This document shows, in pieces, positions 44,629 to 59,169 of a DNA stretch of 64,000 bases. A program made the position numbers and the translations under genes. The stretch comes from Cytauxzoon felis (lineage: Eukaryota > Apicomplexa > Aconoidasida > Piroplasmida > Theileriidae), in assembly GCA_020283715.1 (NCBI GenBank), contig JAIQCW010000063.1, positions 1-64,000 on the forward strand, in the 5' to 3' direction. A model generated the notes under the pieces. The model searched no databases and was not told the origin of the DNA. It saw only the letters and a program-made list of their open reading frames with translations. Within the stretch, counting starts at the first letter, position 1; each line of letters starts with the position of its first letter.

Positions 44629-45396
44629 ATGTATACATATTCTAGGTATGATCATATATTTAGACAATTTTCTATAAGTGGTAAACCATCCAGGGAGCAA
44701 TTAGCGCCGTTACCTGCTCCACCTCCTCCTAAGCGACCTATAGGCCATAGAGGTATCAGAGTAAATATGCCATTTCATGCTACCATATAGGAAATCACGA
44801 GCATAAAAAAATATTGTATGATCCAGTTTATCCTAAATCTAAGGTATAGCTCAAATAAATGGTGAAAATTGTTTGTTTAGGTTCCGTCTGCTCTCGTTCC
44901 CAGATTTCCAATTGACTGGAGAAATGCTGGAAGATTTATCATTTGTTCTGCCATGGCAAAGCTAGAGGGAAAAAGACTTTATAATCACTCTCAATCCTTG
45001 AGATTCCAATCTAAAACTCATTGCGGAACGGCTTGTGGTATTGTGTGTAGGCATTCGTCTTACAGATGTTTGTGTGTTTGGAGATCTAAAGGTACATTTT
45101 CACACGTTTTTAACATAGATTCCGTTTTGAATTCATTTAAAGGACCTATTTACACGAAATCTCCATTGTTTACCACGCCTTACTTAGTTGCTAGGAAAAA
45201 TACGGAAAAATCAAACGCACTGACTAAAGGAGATGATGATAAATTTAACATTATCAAAAAAACGTACAGGTATAATCAATTTAATGATAGAGAAAAATTT
45301 AACACTAGCGTGTTTAAGGATGTTCCATGCTATGAAGAAGAGCGTGATGAAGTTTTCGATGTAAGACATACGCCATTGCCACCACAAGGCCACTGA
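44629..45396 (+). CDS. Unknown basic protein, conserved-looking
   Basis: Three exons (introns about 38 and 36 nt near 44765 and 44845) give about 230 residues. The start MYTYSRYDHIF has an amphipathic, basic look suggesting a mitochondrial leader. A proline-rich LPAPPPPKRP segment follows, then RFPIDWRNAGRFIICSAMAKLEGKRLYN, which reads as a folded, conserved core. It is followed by a Cys-containing stretch (CGTACGIVCRHSSYRCLC) and a charged tail. I do not recognise the family. It lies between UBR and UTP10, convergent with the latter. Confidence 0.5.
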
Positions 45397-45688
45397 ATAT
45401 CGTTATATATGCTTATATAAGTGTTGTATTCGCGACCATTTAGCTGGAACGTTTTTATTCCTTAATGGCTCCATGGTTCCAAAATCCATCTCCCCAAAAC
45501 TAATACCCTACGCTCTCGTAGGCTTGTATACTAGTACTCGCAATATTACTGTTTATTTATACAATGATATATATACATATAAAGTGAGTATATGGCTAAT
45601 AGTGTATATTTCGAGTAATGTTTAATATTAAAAGAAAAATGTGATTGGTCGAGATGGTATATCGGACAAATAATTCAATTTAATAATT

Positions 45689-48600
45689 TTAATCATTAGA
45701 TTCTATCATGCTTTGAATCTTAACATCAAGTTCTTGTGCATATGCTTGTACAACAGCAGAATCATCATATAATAACTCTCCGATCTCAGGTAAAATATTT
45801 TTAATTGTCGAAGATAAATGTATGTTGGCTTTGCTCCAAAGAAAGTTTAGAATTTTCAAGCAGGCTAACTTTACAGCTCGCGATCTTTTAGCCAAGTTTT
45901 CGGATATGCATAACTCAATTTTGATAACCTAGTGTAATTAGATTTAAAAAACAATGTATTACCTTTTCATCAGAATTACAACTACCATAAATTAACTCAA
46001 TAATCGTATTCTCCATGTTAGAAACCCATATTCTCGTAATGTTTGATTCGACATTGTTGATGTCTTGTGAATACTCCGGTAATAAATCAAATAGTAATAT
46101 ACACTTTCTGATTATTGGAATCCATTTATTTAAGCAAATATCTGGCAGATCGTCTAATAAAAATCTTAATGGGTTTGAAATTAAACGTACTATCTTCGTA
46201 TCCTAATGTTTTGACGCATTGAGAAATGCATGATAGTGCCAAAATAGCATTGCTATACCACATCATTACATTATCCAGGATAATATGCTATTACACAGAT
46301 ATTTTAAAAATTGTTTTAAAAAACTTACGGTTTTAACGAAAGTCTTATTTACTTCACTACATGACATACATAAAGAAAGAACATCACCAATGTATTGATA
46401 TATCCTTGGAACCAAAAATTTTGACAAACCGCGGCCACCGAACTCGTGTAATACTACATTTATAATACGAAGGAATAAACGATTCCTAACATCCAAGTTG
46501 AAAAGTTTAGGGAAGTCTGCAGGATCTAATGAGGGCAAATCATTGAAATTCAGAAGTCTATTATGAATGAATATGTTTAATAAGTGTAACATACTTAATA
46601 TGAGCCTCTAATAAATCAACAATATTCTCAGATGCAATTATGCCAAAGTAATAAATAGAAAATGTAATGAATGAATCTTCAAATTTATTAACATCGATAT
46701 CGCCATTTTGTTGTGAAATTGATGAAAACATATATGTGGAAATACATTCCTTTTGCTCAATAGTACTCGTTAAATTATGTTCTTTAAACAATCTATTGAG
46801 TGCCAATATAATATTAAATGTGGTATCGTCAAGTAAATTTGAATGTATTGTATTGACGAATAATTCGTATGAAATATCAAACGAACACTTTACTGCGATA
46901 AAATAAACAGTTTTTAGGTCATCTGTAAACTTATAATTTAATTCCCTACATTTAAGATTAATTGATATCATTCTTAACAATTTTGTTATTAAATTTAGTG
47001 TTTCTGTGCACGACTTTGAATCTACTCCAATAATCATATTTAACAATATATCAATATTAACTTTAATAGCAGAATAGTATGCCAAGAGTGTAACTAAATT
47101 CAATTCTGTAAAATATTTGAACATGTAACTGTCAGATATATTTTCTCCATAAGTTTCCGCACGATCTACAACCTTGTCGACATTAACACCCATATACTCA
47201 TTAAACACAGTGTCACACATATCTTTAGCACCAATTGTATAAATAAAATTGTCAGAAATACCATGATTAGAATATAAAATATATGACAACATGTTTTTAT
47301 AAAAATCGTCTCCGAAAATAAAAGTGAAGGAATTTAGTAATGATAACAACCCTAATAGTACTGAATTGTGGATGAACAATGAGAATTTACATTGGTCAAC
47401 TAATGTTGATAATTTATTAGATATATTAAATAGATATTCATCGTATGCAACGTCTAATCCTAACATTTTTGTGCTTGATAATGAAATCAGAAATTTAATA
47501 GAAAATATCAAATCGGTAAATACACATCTGTATTCACTGGAATCATATTTCAATGAATAAACCTTGGTGAAAACATCTGAAGATAAACTCAACAATTGCC
47601 GTAACTCATCAGTAGAGATTTTGGGCAATGAAACATAGTACGACCATACTAATTTCCTATACTTTAACCTTGTAGACATTCCTCTTGAAAAATAGTCAAT
47701 ATAATATAAGAAATCCAACAATATTGTACATAAATGTGTAGATATTCTATCAATCTCTCTTTCTAACTTTTTTGGATTACTAGAACTTATCTACATATAT
47801 AATAATAATGATAACTATAAACTCACTCTATTATTCATGATGGATAACGTTTCCAATAAGTAGTCAGCAACCCAATCGGATGCACGCAAATCAAGCTTAC
47901 AATCTCTGGACCAAAAATTGTTTTCAATAAATAAATTATATTCTTCATCATCGGATGAGTATAAGTCACAAAAGAGAATTATTGAACCATATATAATTCT
48001 AATATAACATTTATTAGAATTCAACCTAAGCATATCATAATATTAATAATGTAAACTAGCCTTAACATATGAGTAATTATGCCCATTATGAGACTACACA
48101 CATTGTTAGAGCATACTTCTTCTTCTTTATCATTTATCTTTCTCCTTTTAGAGTGAAGGTTTAAGGGACCATACGACCTAAATAGTACCTAAATATAAAA
48201 ACTAATTAGTAAAAATTTTAACAAACCAATGAAATTAACAAAACGTGCAAAAATTCTGAAATATTTCTGTAATTTAAGTATGACTTTGAATTCCTATTAT
48301 GAAAGGATTCCAGAGAATCATCAAGTACAAAATAACATGGAAACGATTCAATAATTTTTGATATAAACTTTAATATCCTGAAAACTACATTTGGTTTTAG
48401 TTCATGAGATTTATTTTTTTTAGCAAGATCAGTTAATTTAGTTAACCCAGATAATCTTTCACATTTTTTAAACAATTTTATATCCATCAATTCAAATGAA
48501 ACAAATGTGACTAACCAAAGAACGCTAGATAAAATTGACACATGATTTTCTAACTCTTTCATGATATCAAAGCATAATAACTCGCATTCTGGGGTTGACA

Positions 48601-51600
48601 GGTCGAAGGAAAGATAAATACAACTAGACAACCAGAATATATGAATATAATTAGAGATATCATCAGAATCGCTACTAAATGTTTTACCTAACATTATCAA
48701 ATCATGTACAATTTCCCCACTAGAATAAATAACTACCGTGTCCAATATCACCTCCCTGGAAATAGTTTGAATAGAATTGGTAGAATTATGGGAATACTCT
48801 TTAATGGAAACGATAAGCATATTTCTGAAAAATGGCCGTATCATATCAAAAACCGTAGAACCTAAAACATTTATGCAGCTGTTTATAAATGATTGTGTAT
48901 CACCAGAAATGGACATCGAATAGTCATATATCTCTTGGCAAATCAATCTGTTTATTGTAAAATAAAATACATTCAAATAATTATACATGTCACAGACAAT
49001 CGAATCCGCAACATCAACATTTTTCATACATTCCGTAGCATAAAACAACAGTTTTTTTGTATTTTCAGTTACAAATAATTGGACTTTCGAATCATTTATA
49101 CTTGTTCCTATCAATAACTTTACCAAAATAGTACAAAGTATTACAACAGTTACATGTGTATCATATCGAGCCTCAATTGTTATATTGAACAATTTATTCA
49201 ACGTACTCAGAGAATCTATATATTTAATTAATGTCGTCAAAAATGCTTCTGTAGATTTTGGAGGTACGTATTGGAGATTATATATAGATGGCAATATTTT
49301 GGGTAAACACTTTTGGGTATCCCTGTTAATATTAAAGATCCAAGTTATCACAGTCAATCTGTTTACACTGTCAAGATATTCATAATATTTAATAAATGAG
49401 CCAGCAATGCTTATCTTCGTATCATCATTAAATTTCCAAAAATTACCACCAGCAAATCCATACAAGCACGCGACACACGAGTCACTTGCAACGTCTTTTA
49501 ACCCATTCAACTGGTAAAAAAATCCATCGGTGGGCACAAATTGATGATATCCAGATGTGTCATGGTATCTTCTACAATATTCTGTTATGTCACCTAGGGC
49601 TTTCAATACGAATGGACACAAAGATTCATTGGTAATGTTTAAATTGCCAGTGCAACATGAAATGGAAGTAATACAGGAAATAAGTGATAAAAAAGATAGG
49701 TTGTTTTTAATATTAGTTATATTAAAACTGTTATTATTGGCATCGTCAATTGTTTCTTGAATTAAATGATCCAAATTATACATAATCTTCAACTTAGCAT
49801 CACTCAAATATGACAGTTCTCTGTAATATGCCTCTGATATAATAATGGTCAAAGATACCAGTGTATCAGTATCAAATATCGCAAAATTAGCATTGGCAAC
49901 CATATTAAATAGCAACAACCATCCAAAGTATAGATCACGCTTACAATAATCAGTGAGAATGTTAATAAACGTTTTACTTGTGGTCGATATAACTTTAGGT
50001 CTGTTCTTACCCGTAATTAAATATTTACACCAGTTTTCTAATGAATCCACTATTTTCAAGTAATCTGTATTCAGCTGTTCGAAAGGTGTTACATCAATTA
50101 AGGGATAAGAACAATATGTTTTCATCGATTTATCACTAGTTTTTACATGCTTGGTATCTTTGTATACTTTACAAAGTGACAAAATCAACGAGGCAGAACT
50201 GGAACGAACATCTTTATCAATATGTGAAAGAAATATTAACGAGTTTACCAACACATCAATATAAATTATTGAAGATGATTTTGGATCATTTCTCATAATC
50301 AGTAAACAAATAACTTCTATGGATCTTATACCGTTTAATATAACTTTTAATGAAGAAGTGGAGTCTATTGTTCCTAAGGTGAATACCCTATCACTGTTCC
50401 TATCCATTAGCATATATAAGGCAGTAGTTTCGTTATTTTTAACTAGACAATTGAAGACAGGTTGAATCGAATAATTTGAAAATATTAAATAAATAATTTG
50501 GAAAACATTACGAGATACATCGAAGCATCGCGTTCTAACATTACATATTACAGAACCGTTTTCCTTTAATAAATCAACAGAATCTCCTATGTTGTATGTT
50601 TCGTCAGAATAACCATCTGGATTCAACATAATAGCAGAAATCCTACAACATCCAAAAATATGTTTGAGCCATAAAGAAACGGGCTGTTTCATGGTATGAG
50701 CATAATTATTAATTGTATTAATAAAATCCTGTACCAAAATATCATCGGATAATATTATAAGTATTTGTTCAACTAATACTGGTTTGCTAAAATTATAGTC
50801 ACATAGGCAATTAGTAGACAGAATAGATACCTTCAGAAATGCTCTAAAAAAATTCCAGAGTAAATCACCAGCGTAATAGAAATTGCATGACTTGATTAAT
50901 GTATATACTCTTTTCGCTATCAATGTAGAAATTACATGTGAACTCTTAAGTTGATTATCAGATAATTTCTTGCTGTATGTGATTGATTGTAAAGAATATA
51001 GAAGAAAACACAGAATCCACCTGCTGTATAATGTGGGTACAGAATCAAACTTTATATTATTAGTATCGTATAATATATAATCATATACATCGGACACTTC
51101 GCCTGAGTTGTTGTTTAAATCCAAACAACTATATTTTGAGGTCACTAAATAGTGAATTGAAGATAACAAGTTATAACCAATTTCAAGAAGCAAATTAGCA
51201 TCTAATTTATTGACATCTATAGAATTTAAATTAACAATGTTACTAGAAATACGACTGAATTCGTTATTATATCGTTTAAATGCAATGTTTAAGAAAACCA
51301 TTAAATGGATCAATGAACCATTCAAAATTTTCCTTTCATTACTGGAGGACACAACATACACATTGTCCAACAAAGTAATAGAGGTTAATAATCGTTCATT
51401 CAAATCCATATTTTCGCTTATTATTTTAACAAATGAGACAAAAAATGGATCCATATCAATCAAAAATGAACCTTTTATATCTTTTACAACAAAATCCACA
51501 TTATTTAACAAGATATTATCAATTTCATTCAATATGTTTTGAATGTGGGCTAACAATGCAACGATTAAAATGTTTCTGGGTATACCTAGACATATCTGAA

Positions 51601-53473
51601 TATTGTTACACAACTCTATTGATAGTTTTTTGTCCTTCAGTGTGGTATTTAAAAATTCAAATACCAATATGTTGATTTCTTCATTATAAGTGTTACATGA
51701 AGTAATTCCATCAACAATAACAGGATAAAATGCAGATCTCTTCTCCCATTGAACATTTGTGTCTGTGTATATTTTTAAGAGTGAATGAAAGTTATCTATT
51801 GTTATACTCTGCGGAACAACTTCATAACATAACTCACATTTACTATAAAATCTTCCCTTAACAGAATTAAGAAAAATTTCAGGGCAACCTAATGATGTGG
51901 AGTTAGAAACAAACAAAAATACTTCATTGTAATATGCAGATTCTTTTATCTCCAAAAAAATATCCGAAATTGTTTTTTCAAATATATTTCGATAATATTT
52001 AAACAAAAAGATCAGTATTAACTGCAAAAATATCAAAGATGAGTGATGTTTGGCATTTAATACACCTAAAATCGTATTCTGATCAGACATGCGGAATGTT
52101 ATTATCAATTCACCTTGAGAATGACAAAGTGAACTGATTTTTTGTAATTCATCGACTACATTTAGCAATATTAACCTTATGTAGTGATCATTAATTAATA
52201 ATTCGCAAAAAAAAGTCAAGATAGAATGCAGATATCTTACAGCCATAGACTCACTATTATCCAAATTATTTGGTACATCATTTGATGAAATAAGTTTACA
52301 AAGCCTAATTGCTGAATGAAGTAATATATTACATAAACGAGACATATCAAAACAGTCGTTTGAATTATTTAAACCCTTAAGTGAGAGTAATAACAGTGGA
52401 TGCGAAAGTATTGCATCAAACAAATATTTAGTTGTCTTATCAGGTAGGGTAGAAAGACGTTCCTTTTGATATTGTAAAAGTGTAATTAAAAACTTTACAG
52501 CGCTTTTAAAAGTTGTTTTCAACTGCAAAGATATATCATTAGCAATTTGTATTTTATGCAGAAGTGGATCAAATAGTGCTGAAATCAAAGATTTCTGAAC
52601 AGATATATTAAGCGAAACTTTTGTAACCAAGATTGAAACTGTACACAACTCAATTTTGTAATTTTCTAAATAGTCCAAGTGTCTAAAGCTGTTTATAACT
52701 CTATTCAGTATAAATCTTATTTCATTACCGTCTAATGTTTTTCCCATCTCTTCAATATACAAAAGATTCAATATATTATAAAACGAAATATATGCATGAT
52801 TTGTTTCATATTTTTTTCTAACAAATATTATTCTGTGAACAAGATCAGATATCATTTTATAAGCAGTGAATGATTTGACTATTCCATTTATTACCATATT
52901 TTTTGGTATACCACTGGATATAATGCCATCCTTTTTAACGCTTTGTGTCATAAATAATAGGCAACTAGAAGGTTTTAGAGTGAGCAATGATGCAATGTGG
53001 AGATAATTACTAGTTTCATGGTAGTGTATGAAATTTATCAAAAAAATTTCGGAGTAACGTACTGAAAGATCATATTTATAAATCATAAATTCTAACAATG
53101 TTTTAGCTTGTGGCTGCTCAAAATACGGTATCAATAAATCCAATAGAGTATGTATCGTACTATCCAATTCACTGAGTTCAGATTCAGTCATGAATTCCAA
53201 GTCTTTGGTAGCAAAAGACGCATACAAAATTGACGATCTATCTAACTTAGATTCCAAAGATGATATTTCATGAACAGATACATTTTGCCAGCAAGGACTA
53301 AACAATATGTCGCATGAATCGAAATCATTATCGAATGACTTTACATAGTTCCACGATTCCCAAACTTGCAATATATTCCACTGTAGATTATCCTTATAAT
53401 CCTTCAAAAATTTAATGCACTTCTTGTTCTTAGCCTCATTTATGGAAATTAACTGTTCAGTTAAGCTTGCCAT
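45689..53473 (-). CDS. UTP10: UTP10/HEATR1, SSU processome HEAT-repeat protein
   Basis: One long first exon (53473 to about 48230, ~1,745 residues) and several short 3' exons; about 2,450 residues in all. The N-terminus MASLTEQLISIN, with a later DSTIHTLLDLLIPYFEQPQAKTLLEFMI, matches the UTP10 N-terminal domain. The rest is helical HEAT-type repeat. The C-terminal exons hold the BP28CT-like region (NRLFLRIINVVLHEFGGRGLSKFLVPRIYQYI). The end (NLAKRSRAVKLACLKIL ... LPEIGELLYDDSAVVQAYAQEL) matches the HEATR1 tail. UTP10 is part of the t-UTP/UtpA complex needed for rRNA transcription and early 18S processing in the nucleolus. One junction (48026-48060) is best explained by a GC-AG intron. Confidence 0.85.
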
Positions 53474-54051
53474 TGTATAATAGCAACATTAATCAGATCA
53501 CGGTAGAATTAATCGGACCCTATTTCGTACAACCATCTCAAAAATAAACGAAACTGCATTAATTATGTTATTTAGTAAATAATAGCACAATATATCATTT
53601 AATTAAAAACAAATCTACAAACAACATACAATAACATCACCGTACAGTGATTCCATAAAAGGAAATGAACTGCTACATTCTTTAATGTAATATATGGGTT
53701 CAAATGAAATTAAATTACAAACACGCGGATAAAATTATAAGTCATGTAATTCGTGATTATAAGCAGCTCAAATACCTTACTCCCCATCCAGATATATCTA
53801 TGATTATAACACAGTAAGCAATCATAACAATTCAAACAGTGTGTTATTTTTTCTTTGTTCTAAAGTGTATATTTATATATAGATATAGGCACTATTTATT
53901 ATATGATTGATTGGGATCAATACTTTAATTGTCTAATTCATCATTGCATATATTATATACATGATTACTTTATCACTTGTATTTTTTTGATTTAATTAAT
54001 CATGAATTAAATATTTCATCTAACGTTGGTTTTCTATTTTACTTTCTTTCA
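53474..54051. other. Divergent intergenic region
   Basis: 578 bp between UTP10 (minus) and the Nup88-like gene (plus); should contain both promoters. No coding or RNA signal recognised. Confidence 0.5.
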
Positions 54052-56573
54052 ATGCCTGTTAACAATGTTGATTTCTGTAATCAACTTAATAAGTCATTCT
54101 CCCTAGATCATTCTGCAATTGCCGGATATTTTGATAAAAATGCTGTTATTTCAGGAGAGCTATATTTTAAATTATCAGATTTTTGTTCAGAATACGAAGT
54201 ACATACAGATCACATATTTTCAGGTATACTTGGTTCATCCAACTGCATCGCCTTGTTTACAATAATAGAACAAAAGCCTCTAAATAGAGTTATCGGATTG
54301 AAAAGCATTAGTTATCTTTTAATTACTATCAAATGTCAGCATAAAAATGGTAAAGATACGACTTCTAGTTACCTTTTCCAAATTTCCGTTGAATATGATG
54401 TATCTAAATACGGATATTTTCATAATATGTCCGTAAATAAGAATGGAAATTTGCTATTGCTATATTCACAACGTAACTGTTTGGTTTCTAAAATACCTTC
54501 TGAGTTAAATGAATCCACTACTATAATTGATGACAATGGAAATGTATTATGTGCTAATGTTATTCAAGGGCAGTTGTTGCTTAAGAATAGATCAAATTAT
54601 GTAGAAATCAATAAAATTGTAAAGGCTCAATGGAGTGTTGTCAACTATGGCGCATTTTGCTTAATTACCATGGAATCCGCATTTTTTTTATAGAGATGAT
54701 TTTAACAAGAAGGATAAAAGATTTTCCGATTTAATTTCAATGAATGGTGATATATGTGAAACGTTTGGAATGGTACACTTTTTCGATGTTGAAATTAGTA
54801 TTGACAATCCTGTTTACAGTATAAAAGTCTCGGAGAAATTATGCCGTACTGGTTCTGATTACAAGACCGATTCTGATAAAGATGCACCATATCCCATTAA
54901 CGGGGCCATAGTAGATTTTGTTTGGAATGAAAATGATAAATCTATCGGTTCTTTTACAATATTTCTACTGTCGAATTACGGATATGTATTAGCCTATTGT
55001 CCAATCATTCTAGGTTCATCGAATAATCTAAAGAAAAAATTGGAAATTATCCATAGGTCAAGTCTTTTATTTAGAGAAGGATTTGCCATGTATGATAAAG
55101 GAGAGTCTAAAATTGATAGTTCAGAGCATGATATTTCTATACTAATGGGTTGTTTATCGATTTCCGAAGATATTTCATTGTATCCTACCGTTATCAAGCT
55201 GGTATCTGACGATTATACCATAGATAAACACCCAGGAGACATGTCATTAATATTCGAATCGTTTACTATATTGTCAACTGAGCCCTATTTTGTCTTAATC
55301 GCAGTTACTTTAAATGGTGATATTTTGATGTTTAAGAGTGAAATACAGATATATCCACAAACCTGCCGTTTTAGAAATACTAATATTTTAAATAACATTA
55401 AAATAGTTAGGTCAGTAGATATATGGAATAGGCAATGTCTACGCAAAAGTGAGAGAGCTTTTATTCCTATATCCGAAAACAGATGTTTGTTACATTCAAT
55501 TTACCATACAATGATCGTTCATATCGAGGGAAACTCATTGTTTGTTGATATTGTTCTCAATACTGTGTCAATTGATGAATATTCATACTATTTTTCATTA
55601 CCTGTGGTATTTACAAACAGCGATGAAGGAATAAACAAATTGCCGAATGTAAAACTTTGCCTTAATAAATGGGAACACTTAATGCTTTTGTGTCCAGAAT
55701 ATTGCTATTTCCATAAATCTAATGCGCTCAAATTATGTTCCATATCTACATTACAATTTGACTATGGAAATAAGTATAGAAGCAGTGATTTGGGCAGCGA
55801 TATGTTACCCCCTTATTGTTTAACACCATCGGTTTCCGCACATACTTCGATGACATCTAATCAATACCTCAAGAGCTCGTCTTATATCTCAATAAAATCA
55901 TCTGTCCTAGAGTTTGAGAATACTTTTAAAGGATTGAGGTATGCCTTCATAGAAAAAAATCAATTTAAGGAGGTTTGTTTGGCTCTATATTTAACAAACT
56001 ATTTTCAGAAAATGCTAGAGGTCATAAGTTATATATCTTTGCTGGATGACAGAATTTTGTTACAATTAAGCTCAGGAAAAGGATTTGAAAACATGATATC
56101 AGGGTCGATATCACTGAATAATCGAGTCTCAAAAATGGTTGATAATCATTTTATTAAATATCTGAGCTCTTTTGATTCAGCATTGAAGAACCTAAGTACC
56201 AAAATTAATAACATGGAGACTGCGAATAGTCATATCGTGTCAAAATATATAAAGGTGTCACAACTACGTGACCAACTTAAGGAATTACAAATGTTAGATA
56301 ATGGATTGGTATCAATATCTAATATTGTAACGAATATTCACATAAACTATCTGTCAATTCTTTGTGATTCTATATCCTTGCATAAGAAAAACGAAGATAA
56401 GTCGTCCAAATATGACGAAAGTATTATAACCATAATAGGTATGTAAATTGTTTGATCACACGTTTATAATAGATCAATGGCTAAGTACAGTTATGAGGAC
56501 GAACATAGATAAAATGGTAATTATATTCAATAAGATTCAACTACTAAGAGCAAGAATCGAAAATATCTATTAA
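54052..56573 (+). CDS. Nup88/Nup82-like nucleoporin candidate, with apparent frameshift
   Basis: The ATG at 54052 (MPVNNVDF) opens a frame that stops at 54693, while the next frame continues the same kind of sequence from about 54690 to 56446. A single intron (~35 nt) then leads to a last exon ending RARIENIY. The break coincides with a run of eight T at 54682-54689; one T fewer would join the two halves. The N-terminal ~500 residues look like a beta-propeller (short strands, WSVVNYGAFCLITMES). The C-terminal third is coiled coil (KNLSTKINNMETAN, QLRDQLKELQML). Propeller plus coiled coil is the plan of Nup88/Nup82, a nuclear-pore cytoplasmic-face protein, but there is no diagnostic motif. The break is either a sequence error or a real mutation. 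Confidence 0.4.
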
Positions 56574-56595
56574 TGTAGCAGCATCAAATGGCTAT

Positions 56596-58180
56596 TCATA
56601 AGTAATGGACTTTAACATCATAATTCCGAAGTGCATTTGAAAAAATGTAAAAGCGCATGATGAAAATAGTAACTAAAAGATTTTTTTGTAAATTAAACCC
56701 TAGTAAACAAACATTAATATATGTATTATATCCTAAGAATTCGAGTCTATACGCCCAGAACAACCATACGGCCTTAAACGCTAACATTAAAAATGCAGAT
56801 AACGCTAATCTCCTTGATGTATTTTTATTTAAATCCACATATGACAATACAAGTGGTAGTATTGCGATCCACCAAATGAGATATTGCGAAGTACAGACCT
56901 TATTCAGAGATACAAATGATATTGTCTATGAATAATATATATAATTTAACTTAATTACCTGCAAAAACAAAGATAATGGAAGATTGTGTAGACCTATAAG
57001 GGAGAATACTACTACGCATAACAATTGTGGTATAAATGACAAAATTAAATTCATCTAAAATTGTCATATTAAAATAAATATGTTTAAATTACCCTAGTTT
57101 TGTTATCTACAATATGATGAATCAAATTGAAATAAATCGAAAAATTATGTCTGTGATCCTTCCGTAAATAATGGTACAAATATGTTTCATAAAGAAATTC
57201 AAATCCGTAACTAATTAAAATGAAGTGATGAAGTAAAATACAAACTAATGATATGATATGAATGTGATGCCAGCAAATGTACACACACTAATCACGAAGA
57301 ATAAAACTTGCTTTTTATTAATATTTAAAATCAATGCCTTTGGTAGACGGTATAATCCACTAAACGACCCTATGAGTGATGCGATTTTTGATTTTACGAT
57401 CTAAAATATTTCATCATGAATATAAAAAACGTACTGATGTTTCATCGTATAAATATAGTAACAATGGTAACGAATAGATGATAGGGTATATTTTCACATG
57501 GACTGATAATCCAAAACTAAGAATGGGTACGAAAAATAAGTTAAAAAACATACAAGAACGCGGCTCCAACTATGTATTTATTGGTGACTAAATAAATAGA
57601 TATGAGGACCAATAAGCATATCAAACTATCCGAACTGCCACGAGAAGATATAGATATTACAAACGGATTTAGTAACCATGAAGCCATTATAGCTAATCTT
57701 TTCTTTTCATTGATAACAGTAATTGATTTCTCAATAATATAACCAACAATAATATCTAATATTAAAAAAATTACTTTTCCAGTGTCTTTATGAAATATGT
57801 TATTAAATATCATCAAATACGATCTAAAGGAATAATTACCGTATATAGATATATAATAATACTAACATAAGAGGTGGGTAGCGATATGTATGTCTTTCAT
57901 AAGGAGATCGACCTGCAATAACCAAATTAGCCGCGTCCGTATAAACATTGTAGTCAATATCCGTGTATTTCACATCAACTATGTGTTATATTAGGTAATA
58001 AACAATTAACAAACAATTTGTATCATGATAAGAAGAGTAGAGTAGTAATAACGAACGGATCAGTGTCGATAATAGATACAAACAAAGGCGATAGTCTTTA
58101 CGAAGCTTTGTCTGAGCATCCCAGGAACTAGAAGGTGACTCTTTGAGATTCGAATCATTATTACCAATCGTTTCATTCAT
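56596..58180 (-). CDS. PIGM: GPI mannosyltransferase I (PIG-M)
   Basis: Multiple exons with introns near 57970, 57840, 57540, 57300, 57070 and 56940. The first luminal loop carries [15 protein letters not shown] with the DXD-type catalytic acidic pair, then [15 protein letters not shown]. Later segments [41 protein letters not shown] and [16 protein letters not shown] match PIG-M membrane helices and loops. The enzyme adds the first alpha-1,4-mannose to GlcN-PI in the ER lumen, using dolichol-P-mannose, and so is needed for GPI-anchored surface proteins. The start [11 protein letters not shown] at 58180 adds a short polar N-terminus. Family identity is firm; exon edges are approximate. Confidence 0.88.
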
Positions 58181-58199
58181 ATTGAAATTACATCTATAA

Positions 58200-58780
58200 A
58201 GAAGTTAAATTGGAATCCATTAATTACTAACCATGTGAAATAATATTTACGATCCTGGTACATCAAATAACATTAACTCTCTAATATTGGAACAAAAGGA
58301 GTATCCAAAAAATTATACAAAGTTATATATTAATGTATAATTCAATATAATTGCAAAACCACCCAGACAAATACAAGAAATATAGGATGATATAGCGGTG
58401 AGAGCCATGCAGTTTAATCCACCACAGAAGCCAATGGGTCACAACGAACAAGCGGCAATAAAACGTGCACAACCGATTTAATTCTAAGTAATCTGACTAT
58501 AATGTATGTCATTCGAATGGCTCTTGTGTATAAATGTACGATATATAGATACGGCAACGTAAAAACATAAACTAGGATAAATACGCGGAAATGACGATCT
58601 CTATATGGAAACAGACGAAAATAACAATATTAAATACAATCATCCATTTATAGATTGAAACCGGGGTAATAACCACGGTAATGTAGGTATTCATATCCAA
58701 GCGCTAAGGCACGAATCATAATACATACAATGTAGCTCTAATTAACAGATACTTATTATATGTTGTGTTATAGAATTGAA
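58200..58780 (-). CDS. Unresolved membrane-protein coding signal (minus strand)
   Basis: Reading the reverse strand gives stop-free, aromatic and hydrophobic stretches broken by stops at intron-like spacing. Examples are DRHFRVFILVYVFTLPYLYI (near 58590-58530) and MALTAISSYISCICLGGF (near 58410-58350). They suggest a multi-exon membrane protein upstream of PIG-M on the same strand. I could not join exons in one frame with confidence and do not recognise a family. It could also be a decayed gene. Confidence 0.3.
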
Positions 58781-59169
58781 TTATGATATATTTGAAGTGA
58801 CGATGAACTCGAAACAATCGAATTTATTGTCTAATCTAATATGCGTTACCTAGAAGTGGATGCAAAAGAATTATCACCAAAACACTAAGTCAAGTAAAGT
58901 TAAAATATGAAATGAAAAAGGATGATTATAATGGAGTTATATTGCTCAGATAACATAAATATCGGCGTGTGTCAAAGGAGGTTGAATTACATGTATTTAT
59001 GGGGAGTTATTTTAGTGACAGTGGCATCAATCAAATGAAATTTTAATGTTCACAATTCATTATGGCCCGTTGGAATTAAGTTATTTTTTATTGTTACATG
59101 TTATAATTATATTTTTCATCTGTTTTTGTTTTCAAATGATTGTTGTTTAATTTCCAACGAATTTCTGCC
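58781..59169. other. AT-rich spacer, divergent
   Basis: Between the unresolved minus-strand region and the CCCH gene. No coding or RNA signal recognised. Confidence 0.4.

Noticed and set aside
45400..45690. Possible RNA gene (small hairpin ctacgctctcgtag) between the unknown gene and UTP10
   Set aside because: Only a short stem; no tRNA cloverleaf or promoter boxes seen.
53977..54051. Upstream TTG-initiated extension of the Nup88-like gene
   Set aside because: Eukaryotic genes rarely start at TTG; the in-frame ATG at 54052 is followed by clearly better sequence.
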